Source: Microcaldota archaeon (GTDB taxonomy: Archaea; Micrarchaeota; Micrarchaeia; Burarchaeales; Burarchaeaceae). From it: a stretch of 5,979 nucleotides of DNA. Where the stretch lies: assembly GCA_003660965.1 (NCBI GenBank), contig QMVF01000050.1, forward strand, positions 1-5,979, given 5' to 3'. Shown one piece after another: positions 1-3,901 of the stretch (within the stretch, counting starts at the first letter, position 1; every line of letters begins with the position of its first letter). Both the position numbers and the translations under genes were made by a program. Under the pieces are notes generated by a model. The model worked only from the letters and a program-made list of their open reading frames with translations, made no database searches and was not told the origin of the DNA.

Positions 1-153
1 ATGCTTGATATTGCCCATCTGCGCGTAGCTCACGTAGAAGCCGGACTGCTTTTGAAAGTTTGCGGATGCTTTGCTCAAAGCAATGGCTGCCAGAAGGTAG
101 CTGAATGCAAACTTGCTAAGACCGTATACGCTTTCTAGCAGATCAAGTTCCAT
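1..153 (-). CDS. Partial hypothetical protein, N-terminal 51 residues
   Basis: An open frame starts with ATG at 153-151 on the minus strand and runs without a stop to the left edge, so only 51 residues are visible. They begin MELDLLESVYGLSKF and include a short hydrophobic, alanine-rich stretch at about residues 16-26 (FSYLLAAIALS), followed by a more polar part. I do not recognise a family. The frame lies head-to-head with the cysteine-rich gene across an AT-rich spacer of about 120 bases, as expected for divergent genes. No good Shine-Dalgarno precedes the ATG, so a short-leader or leaderless start is possible. The plus strand of the same stretch is also open (ATG at 1 to TAG at 138), so strand choice rests mainly on the ATG placement after the AT-rich spacer and on codon use like that of its neighbours. 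Confidence 0.55.
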   Translation of the reverse strand, partial: MELDLLESVYGLSKFAFSYLLAAIALSKASANFQKQSGFYVSYAQMGNIKH

Positions 154-183
154 ATTAATCTAATACTCTTTTAGTAATTCTAA

Positions 184-192
184 TTATTTTTA
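184..192 (-). promoter_or_regulatory. Possible TATA box for the left-edge gene
   Basis: On the minus strand this reads TAAAAATAA, centred about 35 bases upstream of the ATG at 153. A start site about 26 bases downstream would give a leader of roughly nine bases. No clear BRE is seen, and the whole spacer is AT-rich, so a chance match is likely. Confidence 0.25.
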
Positions 193-228
193 GGAATTGC
201 TTGTTTTTCTTGCCTTAGCAAATACAAA

Positions 229-243
229 CCAAAGGTATTTATA
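229..243 (+). promoter_or_regulatory. Archaeal BRE + TATA promoter of the cysteine-rich gene
   Basis: CCAAAGG followed by TATTTATA (236-243) fits the archaeal BRE (purine-A-A-purine) plus TATA pattern. With the usual offset of about 26 bases, transcription would begin near 266, only a few bases before the ATG at 275. This argues against the longer TTG-initiated frame at 197, whose first codons would lie upstream of the transcript. Confidence 0.6.
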
Positions 244-264
244 CGCCGTACGCGATTGGGGGCT

Positions 265-269
265 GGTGG
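265..269 (+). promoter_or_regulatory. Ribosome binding site GGTGG
   Basis: GGTGG lies five bases before ATG 275 and can pair with the archaeal 16S 3' end. It decides the start at 275 over the upstream in-frame TTG at 197. It may sit right at the 5' end of the predicted short leader. Confidence 0.5.
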
Positions 270-274
270 TTCTA

Positions 275-991
275 ATGCGTTGGGGCGTTGCACTTATATT
301 CGTATTTATGTTTGCCAATGTATCTGCAAGTACTATTCCGTCTGAGCCCAGTTGCACTAGTGATGCTGAATGCATAGACTGGGAGCTTGGAAATGAATGC
401 GTGGATGGCTACTGCCAGTTCTCATGCCAAACTGATTTCGACTGCCAGGAGCTTGGAGTTGGAAATGCATGCATGGATGGGGTTTGTGGTTATGTACAGG
501 AAGCCAGTTGCGATGAAGATGAGGATTGTTTGCCTGGCGAGTCTTGTATAGATGGTTATTGTGAATATACTGGTGAGTACAGGTGTGATACTGATGAAGA
601 TTGCATTTCAATCGGAGAGGGAAATACGTGTATGAACGGGGTGTGCGGCTACGTTGAACCTGCTGAATGTACGACTGACGTCGACTGCCCTTCAGGCGAG
701 ATTTGCGATGAGGGCTATTGCGTAGTTGCAGGAGTTGCTCCGCCTGGCGATCAGTGCGAGGTTGATCAAGATTGCTTGGATGCAGGAATGGGTAGCAGGT
801 GCCTGGATGGCTATTGCGAGTACCTTTGCACCGCTGATGAGGAATGCCAAGAGTGGAATGCGGGTAATGAGTGCATTGGTGGAATTTGTGCATGGACGCA
901 GCCGCAGATGGATCCGCTAAGCCAGCTCTTCTTGGGCTTCTGGAACTTCGTTGGCGGGATGTTTGATTTTCTATTTGGATGGATGGGCTGA
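275..991 (+). CDS. Secreted cysteine-rich protein with seven four-Cys repeats
   Basis: Predicted 238-aa exported protein of unknown function. The start at 275 is chosen because promoter and ribosome binding site lie just upstream and because it puts a signal peptide at the true N-terminus: residues 1-18 (MRWGVALIFVFMFANVSA) with an AxA-like VSA|S cleavage site. Residues 27-205 form seven tandem modules of pattern C-x5-C-x(5 or 8)-C-x4-C, often with Asp/Glu before the second Cys and DG before the fourth. All 28 cysteines of the protein lie in these modules, so up to 14 disulfides are possible outside the cell. The pattern resembles the Dickkopf-N-like or EGF-like Cys-rich modules of microbial surface proteins; that is a pattern resemblance, not a search result. 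Residues 214-238 are hydrophobic and very rich in Phe, Trp and Gly, and could anchor the protein or mediate assembly. A binding or adhesin role is only inferred. It converges on the phosphatase gene with a 12-base gap. Confidence 0.85.
   Translation: MRWGVALIFVFMFANVSASTIPSEPSCTSDAECIDWELGNECVDGYCQFSCQTDFDCQELGVGNACMDGVCGYVQEASCDEDEDCLPGESCIDGYCEYTGEYRCDTDEDCISIGEGNTCMNGVCGYVEPAECTTDVDCPSGEICDEGYCVVAGVAPPGDQCEVDQDCLDAGMGSRCLDGYCEYLCTADEECQEWNAGNECIGGICAWTQPQMDPLSQLFLGFWNFVGGMFDFLFGWMG
353..889 (+). repeat. Seven tandem cysteine modules (coding repeat)
   Basis: The modules start at cysteines 27, 51, 79, 104, 132, 161 and 185 of the 238-aa protein (approximate for the middle ones). The first and last intervals are fixed (x5 and x4) while the middle loop is 8 residues in modules 1, 2, 4, 6 and 7 and 5 in modules 3 and 5. 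Long-loop modules mostly carry a G-N/S before the third Cys; short-loop ones carry PGES or PSGEI. The DNA has diverged between copies, so this is an old duplication and not a recent tandem expansion. Confidence 0.85.
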
Positions 992-1003
992 ATCTATTGG
1001 ATT

Positions 1004-1699
1004 TCATTTCGAGTAGGAGCTCGTGGTTTTGGTTGGCAGCATCTTCGCGAGATGACTTGTATCGCCAAGATTCTGGAACCTGAATGTTGAAGGGGTAATG
1101 ACGCCAGTGCTTATGCTTGCGTTTTTAAAGCAGAAGCGGTTGCCATTGAATATGCTTTCTTCCATACCTTGGCCTGTTGATATGCCCGCCATAGCCTTTA
1201 GAGGGAATTCATGAGTTACGATTATTATCGAAAAACCGTTGAGACGTGAGCTTTCTGCCTTTATTCCGATTACAAAATCATTCACTCTATTCCAAAGTTG
1301 TCGCATTGATTCTCCGCCCGCCCCCACCACCATCGCGTCTATCTGGCGTTCGTTCAGAGTATCAAGCGGCATCTCGAGACCGTGCAAACGTGTACCAGGA
1401 TCGCGCTCGCGTATCCTATCATCATAGATTACTTCTTCGATCAGCGGCTTCATCATATCGGTGAATATGCCCGTAGTCTGTCTTGTGCGTTTAGTATCGC
1501 TGCTGACTATAATTAGTTTACTGCCCTCAAGACGCCTTTTGAAGAACATAGCAGTCTGATGTGCCTGCATATAGCCGAGCTTCGAGAGCGAAGCATCACT
1601 GCTTTGGAAGCGTTGTGGAATTCTATTGTGGATGGAGAGCGGATGCCGGACTGCGTAGAAGTTCGCATTCAACTCTGAAGATCTTGCCGCATTCACCAT
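1004..1699 (-). CDS. Histidine phosphatase superfamily protein (phosphoglycerate mutase-like)
   Basis: 231-aa cytoplasmic enzyme of the histidine phosphatase (branch 1, PGM-like) fold, which transfers phosphate through a phosphohistidine. Seen: YAVRHPLSIHN with nucleophile His19 and Arg18; SSDTKRTRQT with Arg71; RERDPGTRLHG with the likely acid Glu98 and the family G-x4-G pattern; GGES near 128-131; and VTHE with His163. All core catalytic residues are therefore present. Two family positions deviate: the usual RHG is RHP, and the usual SHG/THG is THE. The C-terminal NLGDTSHL resembles the end of other PGM-like proteins. Substrate cannot be read from sequence; mutase, sugar-phosphate phosphatase and nucleotide-pathway roles are all possible. 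It appears monocistronic, with its own promoter spaced for a leaderless mRNA, which supports the ATG at 1699. Confidence 0.85.
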   Translation of the reverse strand: MVNAARSSELNANFYAVRHPLSIHNRIPQRFQSSDASLSKLGYMQAHQTAMFFKRRLEGSKLIIVSSDTKRTRQTTGIFTDMMKPLIEEVIYDDRIRERDPGTRLHGLEMPLDTLNERQIDAMVVGAGGESMRQLWNRVNDFVIGIKAESSRLNGFSIIIVTHEFPLKAMAGISTGQGMEESIFNGNRFCFKNASISTGVITPSTFRFQNLGDTSHLAKMLPTKTTSSYSK

Positions 1700-1720
1700 G
1701 TATAACTTAGGCTGAACGCG

Positions 1721-1734
1721 TATTTAAATTTTCA
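1721..1734 (-). promoter_or_regulatory. BRE + TATA promoter of the phosphatase gene, leaderless spacing
   Basis: Read on the minus strand it is TGAAAATTTAAATA, a good BRE (GAAAA) and TATA (TTTAAATA, 1728-1721). The TATA centre is about 26 bases before the A of the ATG at 1699, so transcription should begin at or next to the start codon. No Shine-Dalgarno is needed or seen. Confidence 0.6.
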
Positions 1735-1755
1735 AATTCCAAACCTGGTTGCGGG

Positions 1756-1769
1756 GAAAGCTTTAAATA
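1756..1769 (+). promoter_or_regulatory. BRE + TATA promoter driving the long leader
   Basis: GAAAGC plus TTTAAATA (1762-1769) is a strong archaeal promoter, back-to-back with the phosphatase promoter about 35 bases away. The predicted start is near 1792. The nearest convincing start codon downstream is the ATG at 2060, so the transcript would carry about 270 leader bases or be a separate non-coding RNA. Confidence 0.6.
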
Positions 1770-1835
1770 GTAGAACTGCTCCTAATGAGAGCCAACGGGT
1801 GAACGATGTGAAAGGGTGTTTAGAAATCCAAGGGT

Positions 1836-1937
1836 GTGGAGTTCTGCACTGATGTTCAGTCTTATTCTTACAGCTCTGTCTGCAAGCTTGAACTGATTAT
1901 TATTCTGGAGTCTATTTTGCGTGCCATCATTGCGTAA
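1836..1937 (+). CDS. Possible 33-codon leader ORF
   Basis: GTG at 1836 opens a frame of 33 codons ending in TAA at 1935-1937. The peptide ends in an isoleucine-rich stretch (ELIIILESILRAIIA), with three consecutive ATT codons. Its stop codon falls in the loop of the 1919-1953 hairpin, so a translating ribosome would cover that hairpin's left arm. No convincing ribosome binding site is seen at a proper distance, and a frame this short can occur by chance. Confidence 0.15.
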   Translation: MEFCTDVQSYSYSSVCKLELIIILESILRAIIA

Positions 1938-1953
1938 TGCTTTGATGGCATGC
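1919..1953 (+). promoter_or_regulatory. Leader hairpin A-B (11 bp), followed by a T-run
   Basis: GCGTGCCATCA (1919-1929) pairs with TGATGGCATGC (1943-1953), with one G-U pair. The 13-base loop can itself form a GCG/TGC mini-stem around TAA. A T-run (1959-1962) lies six bases after the stem, so this form looks like an intrinsic terminator, though archaeal termination does not usually need hairpins. Confidence 0.5.
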
Positions 1954-1984
1954 TTCCGTTTTGTCGGTTGAGGGAGTATGCCAT
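1945..1984 (+). promoter_or_regulatory. Competing leader hairpin B-C (13 bp)
   Basis: ATGGCATGCTTCC (1945-1957) pairs with GGGAGTATGCCAT (1972-1984) over 13 positions with two G-U pairs and a 14-base loop. Its left arm shares nine bases with the right arm of hairpin A-B, so only one of the two can form at a time. Confidence 0.5.
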
Positions 1985-2016
1985 GTTACACTATAGGTTA
2001 TTTCATATGATGTGTG

Positions 2017-2033
2017 TGGGCCATGAAGGCCCA
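2017..2033 (+). promoter_or_regulatory. Small GC hairpin upstream of the ribosome binding site
   Basis: TGGGCC (2017-2022) and GGCCCA (2028-2033) form a perfect 6-bp stem with loop ATGAA, 14 bases before the Shine-Dalgarno. It does not cover the ribosome binding site. It could stabilise or insulate the translation start. Confidence 0.35.
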
Positions 2034-2047
2034 AGAACAGAGAAAAC

Positions 2048-2053
2048 GAGGTG
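2048..2053 (+). promoter_or_regulatory. Strong Shine-Dalgarno GAGGTG
   Basis: GAGGTG six bases before ATG 2060 is a near-perfect anti-16S match. It fixes the start at 2060 and rules out the in-frame GTG at 2051, which lies inside the site. Confidence 0.7.
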
Positions 2054-2059
2054 GTGGAA

Positions 2060-2602
2060 ATGAGTGTGCAAAGAGCGGTTGGAAAAAAGGGTGTGCAGTC
2101 CGGGCCGAATCCGGCAAACGGAGCAAAAGGACCGCAAGTGGGCAGGAGGAATCCATTTGTAGATCTGCATAATGGGAACAATGCGCCTGGCTTGAATGCG
2201 TTTGGAAATGGGCGCGGAAGGTTTTTCTTCGAGCATCAGAGCAATGACGTGCCTAGTCCTGGTACAGTCGTGGAAAAGGAACCTATGAAAGAGGGTCTGC
2301 AACTAGTTGGGGTTGATGAGGCTGGTGCGGCTTATGGTAAGGAGGCGAAGAGCAACGGCAAGGGCGTGAATTACAGCGAGCTTACTCCGTTGAAGGATGA
2401 CGATCCTGTGCTGAAGCGGATTAAGGAACTGGTTGCTAGCGGGAAAGTCCAACCTTTGAGACTGAATGCCAGAGTTGAGGAGATTGTGGTCAATGGAAGG
2501 AAATACCACAGTGTCTTTGAAGGAGGTGGTCTGGTGCCTGGCTATAATGTGTATGATCTAGGGCCAGCGAATCCAGCGCTAGAGTTCCTGAAAAAGTGGT
2601 AG
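2060..2602 (+). CDS. Hypothetical protein, 180 aa, disordered N-half
   Basis: Unrecognised protein. The start is set by the GAGGTG site six bases upstream. Residues 1-60 are rich in Gly, Asn, Pro, Lys and Arg with little hydrophobic content and are probably disordered and basic, which may suit nucleic-acid or surface binding (inference). Residues 112-170 look folded: a short helix with D-x5-R-I and a GK at 128-129, then a beta-like strand VEEIVVNGRKYHSVF (139-153) and a Gly-rich turn. The same helix-GK-strand-DG/NG-YH/FH-F pattern recurs in the downstream protein, so the two may be diverged paralogues or share a small domain. No signal peptide, membrane segment or cysteine is seen. Its stop directly abuts the next ATG, and both follow the long structured leader. 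Confidence 0.75.
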   Translation: MSVQRAVGKKGVQSGPNPANGAKGPQVGRRNPFVDLHNGNNAPGLNAFGNGRGRFFFEHQSNDVPSPGTVVEKEPMKEGLQLVGVDEAGAAYGKEAKSNGKGVNYSELTPLKDDDPVLKRIKELVASGKVQPLRLNARVEEIVVNGRKYHSVFEGGGLVPGYNVYDLGPANPALEFLKKW

Positions 2603-3256
2603 ATGAACATGAACGCTTACCAGAAGCCGGTTGCAGGTGGGTCGAAAAAGGGGAGAGCTAGTTCTTCCCCTGCGCCAAAGACCCATCTGCACCGTGCTCT
2701 GGTTAGATATGCAGAGCGCCACGGCAAGGAGTCGCTTCGAAGGCTAACTTTTGTCAGGGTGACTGATTCGGAGTTGGAAGAAAGGTTGAATCAGGCAGTG
2801 GAGGAGGGGAAGGATGTTTGCAAAGGAAAGTTTATTGAGGTGGAGCTTGACGGGGAGCGCTTCCACGGAAGCTTTATATTCGGCCTGGTTACGTCTATCG
2901 AATGGTATTATGGAAAACCGCTCACGATTGAAGAAGAGCTGAATATACAGGATATGTTGGAGGATGCTGGGGAGAATCCTAGAGGAAAGGATATGTATGA
3001 TTTGGCATTGAGCAGGGCAAGGCGGGCTGAAATACCCTATGATGAGCATGATGAAAGAAGCAGGCAGATTGAAGTTCATGATTGGGATCTGCAGGATATG
3101 CTTTTTAGGTGGGAACAGGAGCAAAAAATGAGAAAGCCTGATAAAAAGAATGAACATGATGATTATGTAGGAAAGGACGAATATGATATGCTGCTGATTA
3201 TGCTTAAGCGCTGGAAGCCCGAGGCTGAAGGCCCAGCAGGTATGTCTGCTGTTTAA
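2603..3256 (+). CDS. Hypothetical acidic/basic protein, 217 aa, with internal repeat
   Basis: Unrecognised soluble protein, translated next to its upstream neighbour (TAG at 2600-2602 then ATG at 2603). ATG 2609 in the same frame is an alternative, because GTGGT at 2596-2600 is better spaced for it. Residues 1-28 are basic and Ser/Pro-rich, likely disordered. Residues 55-91 carry the motif shared with the upstream gene: D-x5-R-L, GK at 69-70, then a strand ending LDGERFHGSF. The C-terminal half is helical and highly charged, and shows a duplicated pattern: [IL]QDML at 115-119 and 163-167, each followed by GKDxYD[LM] at 128-134 and 190-196 and then a basic helix. The single Cys is at 73. No catalytic motif is seen. 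Charged helices and paired layout suggest a protein- or nucleic-acid-binding partner of the upstream product, as inference only. Confidence 0.75.
   Translation: MNMNAYQKPVAGGSKKGRASSSPAPKTHLHRALVRYAERHGKESLRRLTFVRVTDSELEERLNQAVEEGKDVCKGKFIEVELDGERFHGSFIFGLVTSIEWYYGKPLTIEEELNIQDMLEDAGENPRGKDMYDLALSRARRAEIPYDEHDERSRQIEVHDWDLQDMLFRWEQEQKMRKPDKKNEHDDYVGKDEYDMLLIMLKRWKPEAEGPAGMSAV
2945..3214 (+). repeat. Two-copy internal protein repeat
   Basis: Residues about 115-141 and 163-204 of the 217-aa protein share [IL]QDML, then GKDxYD[LM]xL, then a Lys/Arg-rich helix. The linker is longer in copy two (22 versus 8 residues between the motifs). The match was found by eye. Confidence 0.45.
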
Positions 3257-3314
3257 ATCTACTTCTTAACGGTTGCCCGTGGCCTCCTGCTGCTTATGTT
3301 TATCGGCGTGGTTT
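3257..3314. other. Convergent intergenic spacer
   Basis: A 58-base gap between the convergent 217-aa gene and the DUF131 gene. It has a TTTTT run at 3312-3316 on the plus strand that could serve as an archaeal terminator for the plus-strand operon, but nothing comparable is seen for the minus strand. Confidence 0.3.
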
Positions 3315-3551
3315 TTAACGAAGCTTGATGAAAATGAATGCAAGCATGAAAAGGAATATTAGCAGTCCGCCAAACCAGAGAATTCTCATAATTTCCGGCT
3401 TTTGAAAATGGCCAAATGCAAACGGCATCGGCCCTATGAAAATCACTCCTCCCGCAGAGTTGCTTTCCGAGCGGGTGAGTACGCCTAAGAAGATTAGAAG
3501 TATGCCAAGCACTACCAGAGCCATGCCGATGAGCTCAAGGCTCATTTTCAT
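3315..3551 (-). CDS. DUF131-type small membrane protein
   Basis: 78-aa integral membrane protein with two hydrophobic helices, at about residues 6-25 (LIGMALVVLGILLIFLGVL) and 57-76. Between them lies a loop containing GGVIFIGPMPFAFG, which matches the family signature (GG-hh-FIGP-hP-hhFG) of archaeal DUF131 proteins. Family function is unknown. The ATG at 3551 is preceded by GGAGG (3562-3558) with a six-base spacer, and the previous gene's TGA directly abuts it (TGAATG), so translation is likely coupled. Residue 3 is also Met, but its spacing is worse. It is the last gene of the leftward cluster. Confidence 0.8.
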   Translation of the reverse strand: MKMSLELIGMALVVLGILLIFLGVLTRSESNSAGGVIFIGPMPFAFGHFQKPEIMRILWFGGLLIFLFMLAFIFIKLR

Positions 3552-3728
3552 TCACTTCCTCCCCGCAGCCTCCCTCAGCTTGCGCACCAGATAATTGTCC
3601 GCTCCTATTAAGTATAGTATGACTCCAAGCAGAATCAAAATCAAACGGTAGTCTTGGTAGAGAAATACGCCATAGGTTACGAGCATTGCTCCAAAAGCCA
3701 TTGTAAGAAAGCCGCAGTCGAGCTTCAT
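3552..3728 (-). CDS. Small two-helix membrane protein, 58 aa
   Basis: Unrecognised 58-aa protein starting MKLDCGFLTMAFG. It has two hydrophobic segments, at about residues 5-24 and 28-42, separated by a short polar turn (YQDY), then a basic tail ending RKLREAAGRK. This predicts a membrane hairpin with a cytoplasmic tail. The start is supported by GGTGG six bases upstream (3739-3735) and by a 4-base ATGA overlap with the stop of the preceding double-CxxC gene. Its TGA abuts the DUF131 start, whose ribosome binding site lies inside this gene. A different frame over the same bases (beginning MVESYEARLRL) lacks such features. The tight coupling to DUF131 suggests the two small membrane proteins act together (inference). 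Confidence 0.75.
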   Translation of the reverse strand: MKLDCGFLTMAFGAMLVTYGVFLYQDYRLILILLGVILYLIGADNYLVRKLREAAGRK

Positions 3729-3877
3729 AGCTTTCCACCATTATGCCCCTTTCTGTAGCATTCCAGGCAGAAGGTGTGGGTAAAGCCCTGTCTGTCCACA
3801 GTACTCTTGCGCTCCTGTACCGAGGAGAATTCCTTTCCGCATACCTCGCATTTCATAAAATCAAATATGGTCGCCAT
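3725..3877 (-). CDS. Small double-CxxC (zinc-ribbon-like) protein, 50 aa
   Basis: 50-aa protein beginning MATIFDFMKCEVCGKEF. Cys10/Cys13 (CEVC) and Cys37/Cys40 (CLEC) form two CxxC knuckles 23 residues apart, the layout of a treble-clef or zinc-ribbon Zn site. The aromatic F-x-C-x-x-C-Y context around the second pair is typical. A basic tail (YRKGHNGGK) follows. The ATG at 3877 has a strong ribosome binding site, GGAGGGGTGA, in the 24-base gap after the lipoprotein-like gene. Its stop overlaps the next gene by ATGA. Small archaeal zinc-ribbon proteins often bind RNA, DNA or protein partners; the target here is unknown. Confidence 0.75.
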   Translation of the reverse strand: MATIFDFMKCEVCGKEFSSVQERKSTVDRQGFTHTFCLECYRKGHNGGKL

Positions 3878-3881
3878 TTTT

Positions 3882-3891
3882 TCACCCCTCC
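3882..3891 (-). promoter_or_regulatory. Strong ribosome binding site of the double-CxxC gene
   Basis: GGAGGGGTGA on the minus strand, four bases before ATG 3877. It is the most extended Shine-Dalgarno of the cluster and sits in the gap after the lipoprotein-like gene, suggesting strong independent initiation for the small-protein trio. Confidence 0.6.
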
Positions 3892-3901
3892 ATCAATTAA
3901 C

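Larger units (their letters stand above)
1792..2059 (+). promoter_or_regulatory. Long structured leader or small RNA, function unknown
   Basis: About 270 bases between the predicted transcription start and ATG 2060. No protein of convincing length is encoded on either strand. The stretch holds a direct repeat AAGGGTGT (1812-1819 and 1830-1837), a small stem ACTGA/TCAGT (1848-1852/1856-1860), two strong competing hairpins (1919-1953 and 1945-1984), and a GC hairpin at 2017-2033 not far before the ribosome binding site. I saw no tRNA, RNase P or box C/D features. It may be a cis-regulatory leader of the two downstream genes or an independent RNA. A weaker TATA-like ACTATAGG near 1990 could give a second, shorter transcript. 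Confidence 0.45.

Noticed and set aside
1..138. Plus-strand frame ATG 1 to TAG 138
   Set aside because: The minus-strand frame starts cleanly after an AT-rich spacer and has neighbour-like codon use. The plus frame cannot be fully excluded.
197..274. TTG-initiated 26-codon extension of the cysteine-rich gene
   Set aside because: The TATA box (236-243) lies within it, the ribosome binding site GGTGG fits ATG 275, and the signal peptide begins at 275.
357..1007. Long minus-strand frame opposite the cysteine-rich gene
   Set aside because: It is antisense to a clearly real repeat protein; its His/Arg/Ser-rich composition is typical of a shadow frame.
1792..2000. Box C/D sRNA or other known structured RNA in the leader
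   Set aside because: Only imperfect C-box-like (ATGATGG, minus strand) and CTGA matches with poor spacing; no tRNA T-loop or RNase P core motifs seen.
1927..2302. Minus-strand frames over the leader and the 180-aa gene
   Set aside because: No promoter or ribosome binding site; they overlap the well-supported plus gene and its hairpins; composition looks like a shadow.
2744..3157. 137-aa hydrophobic minus-strand frame
   Set aside because: It is antisense to the acidic helical 217-aa gene; complements of Glu/Asp-rich codons naturally give Phe/Leu/Ile-rich shadows.
3535..3741. 68-aa minus-strand frame MVESYEARLRL...
   Set aside because: The alternative frame at 3552-3728 has ribosome binding site, ATGA overlap, abutting stop and two membrane helices; this one overlaps DUF131 out of frame.
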